Shown: positions 59,516 through 64,000 of the stretch, one piece after another | How positions within the stretch are numbered: position 1 is the stretch's first letter | How the letters are laid out: each line of letters opens with the position of its first letter | DNA from: Phoronis australis | Lineage: Eukaryota > Phoronida > Phoronidae | Reading direction: 5' to 3' | DNA length: 64,000 nucleotides | NCBI GenBank assembly: GCA_002633005.1 | Contig: NMRA01000315.1 | Span: 2,111 to 66,110, forward strand | Translations under genes and position numbers: made by a program | Notes under the pieces: generated by a model | What the model was told of the DNA's origin: nothing | What the model saw: only the letters and a program-made list of their open reading frames with translations | The model's database searches: none

Positions 59516-61362
59516 AACATTTGCACTATTTATCGACTGGCATATTTTCAAGTAATCAAAGTTCTTGATTAGGCCTAGCCCTGGTCCCGTCCAGCTCCCC
59601 AATCAAAGTTCACCATGCCCATGATACGAGGCACGATGTATATCGCGAAATCTCATATCTGAGAAGTGAATTCCCTCAGCACAGGATGGGAAATTACTTG
59701 TCTGTCTTTTTGAGCACATTAGCTGACTAGGCAAGCAGTCGTCAGACGAAACGAAATTGTTTTAGTGAAAATGAATAATTAACAGATACTTTGAAGACAC
59801 ATTTGCAAAACAAGTGTATGACCTCTGTGTTTTGTTTCAAGACACATGTTAGATGGTTTAAAGCTACTTGAGAAAATCGATTGATAAAGCTTTTTTAAAA
59901 CCGCATGTCATGGTCACTTTAGTTTGATATCTCACCAAACTGTTGGAAGTGCTCTGGCGACCGCAAAGTTTAAAATATAAAGTTGTTTTAAAATATTTTC
60001 TACCAAGTTTGTGTTTTACGGAATAAGGTATATGCATACTGTGAAACTCTTGGTTAAAACCAGGGGAAAACCTCTAAATTGAAACTCCAAGATTACTCGT
60101 ATTGAATTTAACACAAAGTACTTAACGAAAGTATTGAAAGGAGTCAAACATGCAAATGGCACCCACTTAGAAACCCTCATTTGCAGCAGTGGACCGCCAC
60201 ACCTTTAGTGACGCTTAGGCGCACATGGCTATATGAAAAACACACAAGTAAAGGTTTTCATTAAAAACATTCGAATGAAAGCGCAGGGATACATATGTGC
60301 ATATACCTATATGATCGGCAGACGCTACCAGATGTCGCAGAAGCCTGAAAAAAGCGGAAGTGGCCAACGAAGTGAGAGAAAACTGTCCAATACTCGGTCC
60401 CGCATCATATCGCCTATCAGTTTCATCGGCCTGTGCGTTTCTTTCAGTTAGACTACTTGTTTTTTCACCTTTTGCACTTAGAACTCGCCAGATTATCTCC
60501 AAGAGGGATATTTGTTGACAAAAAAGACATGACATCATCTTGTAATATCGGACCTCAAAAATAATGTCAAGCGATCATTTCAACTGCGAACTCGGATGAT
60601 TTCCACGACATATTGTTTGGCAGGTATAGGTTAAAGTGGAACTTGCACGCTAATTCCTTATCTCTGTGATTGCTTGGTCACATTAGTTTGAACCACAACA
60701 TATAGGATTAGCGACGATGCGAATATGAAGTACGTTGAATACTGCCAAATGTTTTTAAGAACATGTTTTCTGTCGAAATGATCCGCCGTAAATTACTCAA
60801 CAGTGTCCAGTAAGTACAGTTTATCGTGACTGACGTGGTCGGTTGGGGAACAACACTGCATGATGCAGGCTATGTGAGCCCCCAAGGTACGTCATAAGTG
60901 CAACGGTCACCTTGTAGACTTTTTTGCTTTCACATTTACAAGTTGTCAGTAAGTGCAACTGCATTTTATTTAGCGTAGATGATGTTCAAACAGCATTGTC
61001 GTTTAGTTCCTGTTATAGTTAGGAACATGCGAATACATCTTTAAGCCAACTCATGGACGAGACTGTCTCGCCACCTGGTGTCTCAAAGCAAAATTAAACT
61101 CGACATGACATCCGTCAAAAGAACTTAATTAAGCTTTGACTTACGTCATTTCCCGTTATAAAGTCGTCCACATCTTGTTCTTCACTCAGCCTAGAAGTGA
61201 TCTTTGGACTCGGGAGGAACTGACAGTTCGCTATTTTTCCAAACCAATTTCAAAAAAATTCAGGTCACGCCCGTTGGCCAGAACTGACTTGGTGTGACGA
61301 GATAACAAATTGTGAGTGAAGCCTCTATTTCACTACGCAACAACAACATAACGCTAAATCAT

Positions 61363-61512
61363 GGGCGGCGCACCATACGGGGCTGAGGGGGGGGGGGGGN
61401 GGGGGCTATAGCCCACCTACTTTTTTCAGTCGTTGCGCCTGTGGTCTATGGGTGGTGCACCACAGGGGGACTAGGGGCTATAGCTCCCCACTTTTTTCAG
61501 TGCTGCGCCGCC
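61363..61512. mobile_element. GGGCGGCGC-ended element with an internal direct repeat
   Basis: The left end GGGCGGCGCACCA and the right end TGCTGCGCCGCC are inverted repeats of about 10 bp. Inside, a unit of about 75 bp containing GGGGCTATAGC-CCC-ACTTTTTTCAGT occurs twice in direct order (about 61402-61437 and 61463-61503). A G run with one n is at 61388-61406. Confidence 0.6.
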
Positions 61513-64000
61513 AATGTAAATGGGTTAAATCAATTCTTGGTTCTTTTGACATTTTGACAGACGTTAGTACCACCTTAAACGTCGTTCCCGCGACTTAATT
61601 CTAAACACGCATCATCTAATACTTATCTCACGCTGTTTATTTATGAAATAGATCCTTTCATAGGGGTAATTCATTCCGCATATTTGATAAAAAATCTACA
61701 TTTAAGACAGCATTGCGGACCTAGCAATGAAATTTTTGGTCCACTCCAGGAGCCCAATGTGGTGACGCCATCTGCAGCGTCACGACACCTACAAATTTCT
61801 TGGAAAACTAATTTATCGATGAGATCCCGCCAAAAGGGCAACCATTTTTTAAGACAGTGATTGGAGTCCATCTGCACACTCCACACAATCTAAATGTGTA
61901 ACGTTAATCAAGTGAGAGACAAAGGATAAGCCGGATCTTGATTGAGGGGCTCATCTGATCCAATAAATCTGACAGGATCAATGCATTAAGGTTTATTAAT
62001 TATGTTGCAAATCCTTTGATACACATTTGTTATTGGTTAATGAAAGCAAACCCTTGACACGGAACTCGTTAGCTAAGACTATTATACAAGTAGTTATAAT
62101 ACTGTATTGACTTAGTTTAATTAATGGTGGCCAGCTTTTCACCACTATAGTGTGATGCTTATTTCCTTATGCTCTTTTATGGGATGTGGAAGAAAAACTT
62201 GACGTGGCTTATTCTAAATCGCCGTACCTTCGTAACCAGTAAATGTATCGAAATGGTAAGGACATCGTCATGTATTGTATAGGATAGAATTTTGTTTTTG
62301 ATATTCATTCAGTGTAGCAATGTTACCTGAGTGTTATGTAGGAATTGTGTAACTGAGAGTTAAAAGCATTAACGCAAATACAGATTTTGAAATAGATATA
62401 TCTTTTATAAGATCTCGATGGTGTTTAGCTGCCGTGGTAAGATGTACGGAATTTGTCTAGTACGATTCCGCTTTGATCACTGTTCCATTTAGATATTGCC
62501 TTGTTCAACATTAGCGTAGCTGTGCCCAGAAACGAGAGAGTTTAACAACACTTCGGACTTTAATTTTCAATTATTAGACAAAGCATATTTTGAAACATTC
62601 GAATATTTATAATCTATACCTCCGTTGACTAAAGATAAGAAATCCGCGATTGAAAACGCAAACGGCGGAGGATGGAATGTAGTGAACTGTAGTTAAAAAG
62701 GTGAATCTCGGCGATGGAAAAATACTGTAGTATTAGGAGCATGAGGCAGTAATGTGTTTAATCACTTGGTCACATGAATTTCAGCTATTCAAGACCAGCG
62801 GAGCTAATTAATATGCCCATCCTGCGCCACGGAGCAGTTATGTCCGCGGCCAGGCGGCCGGACTTCGGTAGTAAACTTATAAATATACTTCAGGTGAATG
62901 AAAATTCTTGCTTTTAATTTAAACTCATAAATACTGGTGTTATATTATGTGGAAACATACCAAGGTTTCTTTATTACGTATTTTCGCCACGAGTTGGTAT
63001 TCTATAAGAAAAAGGCCGTCGCTCATTGTTGGCCTTCGGCCGCCTAAGAAAGTCGCCGTGGAAACCACCGGAATCTTATTTGTCCCTGTCTAAATTTTGT
63101 TAAATATTTTTGCAAGTTGTTATTCTTACTGTATAGCAGTCTGCTCGTTGTTATGTTTATACTTTTTACATTAGATAATTACTCCCTGTAAAGCACGCTT
63201 AGCCCAGTCGAATAGACGGCCTTGTTATTCAATCGGCGTTCCTTTAGGTAAAAGACTTCTAACTTGCTTTCAGTGGTACACTTATCTGTTCAAAACCAGG
63301 CCAAAACTAACAACGTTTGATTTTCAAATTGATTTTATTTTTTGGACTTTAATACAGTTCAATAAGTAATGTTTTCGTCAATGTAAAAGTTTGCCGAGTA
63401 CAGTAAAAAATTTTTCCCTTTCTGGCTACCTTAAATAGGCATGGAAAACGAGAAAAAGACTAGAAATTGCAATATTGAAAGTGACTCTCTGCCACTGAAA
63501 CAGAAATCAACCCCCTCTTCTGGTATTTTTAGGGTTTGTTCGTAAAGATTTTTAATATCTGTTGATATAAAGGCATTTTCTTTTACTTCAAATTTCAAAA
63601 AACGATCTGTCAACTGGTCATCACTTCGTCGATTTCTCTTAAAAAAGGCAAGGGCACGTCTCCTTATTTGGATTGGCAAGACATAGGCGTACATGTAGGA
63701 CATTTCCCTTACATGTATATGGGAAATGTGACCTATGTCTTCAAGCGACTTAGCACAACTGACTGTGAGCGCGTGCGCGTATTTATCATAAGTGGGAGAG
63801 AGATTAGAAACTCTAGGGTGACTACACAGTTTTTCCTTAGCGATTATTTAAAAAATTGTGAATTTTGTGATATTTTCTGGAAATTTCATCACACAGGAAA
63901 GTGAATTACTGTATACATGTACTAGACGTTGCGAGATGGTAATTTCGTCAGCAAATGTTTAAAAGATATTTTTGGCGAGCTTTTGCGTTCCATGCCTCTT

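Larger units (their letters stand above)
57863..64000. other. Stretch without a recognisable gene
   Basis: Apart from the (ACC)n tract (59340-59515) and the GGGCGGCGC element (61363-61512), nothing could be identified. The frame at 63431-63703 (minus, 90 codons) and that at 60215-60538 (minus, 107 codons) are open, but they lack recognisable motifs, a convincing splice context or a signal peptide. Confidence 0.5.

Noticed and set aside
59238-59555. 105-codon His-rich plus-strand frame
   Set aside because: It is the translation of the (ACC)n trinucleotide tract.
63431-63703. 90-codon minus-strand frame near the right edge
   Set aside because: Composition looks protein-like in part, but there is no recognised domain and no clear exon borders. 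It could be revisited with the adjacent sequence.
1-64000. CRISPR arrays, bacterial operons or prophage
   Set aside because: No spaced direct-repeat array, no dense coding and no ribosome-binding-site pattern. The split genes with GT-AG introns show that this is an animal genome.

Overview
The window is invertebrate animal genomic DNA. It is AT-rich, its genes are split by small GT-AG introns, and its intergenic space is crowded with short inverted-repeat DNA transposons. The recognisable genes (BBIP1, NELFA, PIGBOS1-like, GEMIN7, an RDH11/12-type dehydrogenase and a secreted C-type lectin) fit a marine invertebrate. A deuterostome such as an amphioxus or hemichordate is my best guess, but the sequence alone does not name the species. 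All calls come from reading translated exons, splice sites and repeats by eye. No database search was run.

Left part (1-23.3 kb): a diverged segmental duplication. Copy A (about 78-10735, possibly continuing off the left edge) and copy B (about 13327-21535) share long, nearly collinear homology. A 2.6 kb spacer between them holds a two-exon secreted C-type-lectin-like gene (minus strand, 216 aa, with a TATA box). The duplication cuts through a minus-strand retinol-dehydrogenase-like gene. Copy B is joined to exons 1 and 2 and rebuilds as a complete six-exon, 316-aa gene. Copy A carries only exons 3-6; exon 5 has lost its acceptor AG and has a 1-bp frameshift, so copy A is a truncated pseudogene. 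Comparing the copies gives filled and empty sites for several mobile elements: a 1.68 kb TTAA-flanked element with 19-bp terminal repeats and a THAP-like relic, and three insertions of one GCGCGC-ACCCAG MITE family. Other elements (a hAT-like MITE pair, a foldback element and a hAT/DUF4371-like transposase relic) are in both copies and so predate the duplication.

Middle part (31-49 kb): a compact block of conserved housekeeping genes. BBIP1 (+, BBSome subunit) is followed by NELFA on the minus strand, rebuilt here as 12 coding exons and 490 aa with consistent splice phases. NELFA is head-to-head, 313 bp apart, with a PIGBOS1-like mitochondrial microprotein (+), and GEMIN7 (+, SMN complex) follows. 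NELFA introns hold several near-palindromic MITEs, a 511-bp CAGGGCTTGGAAT-ended element and a small minisatellite that includes the exon 7 splice donor. A 28-bp, roughly 12-copy minisatellite lies directly downstream of GEMIN7.

The stretches 23.3-31.3 kb and 49.2-64 kb show no gene I can support. They hold MITEs, inverted copies of the left-hand repeats, a 476-bp nearly complete palindrome flanked by TA (57.4-57.9 kb), and an (ACC)n tract. No CRISPR array, rRNA or convincing tRNA gene is present.
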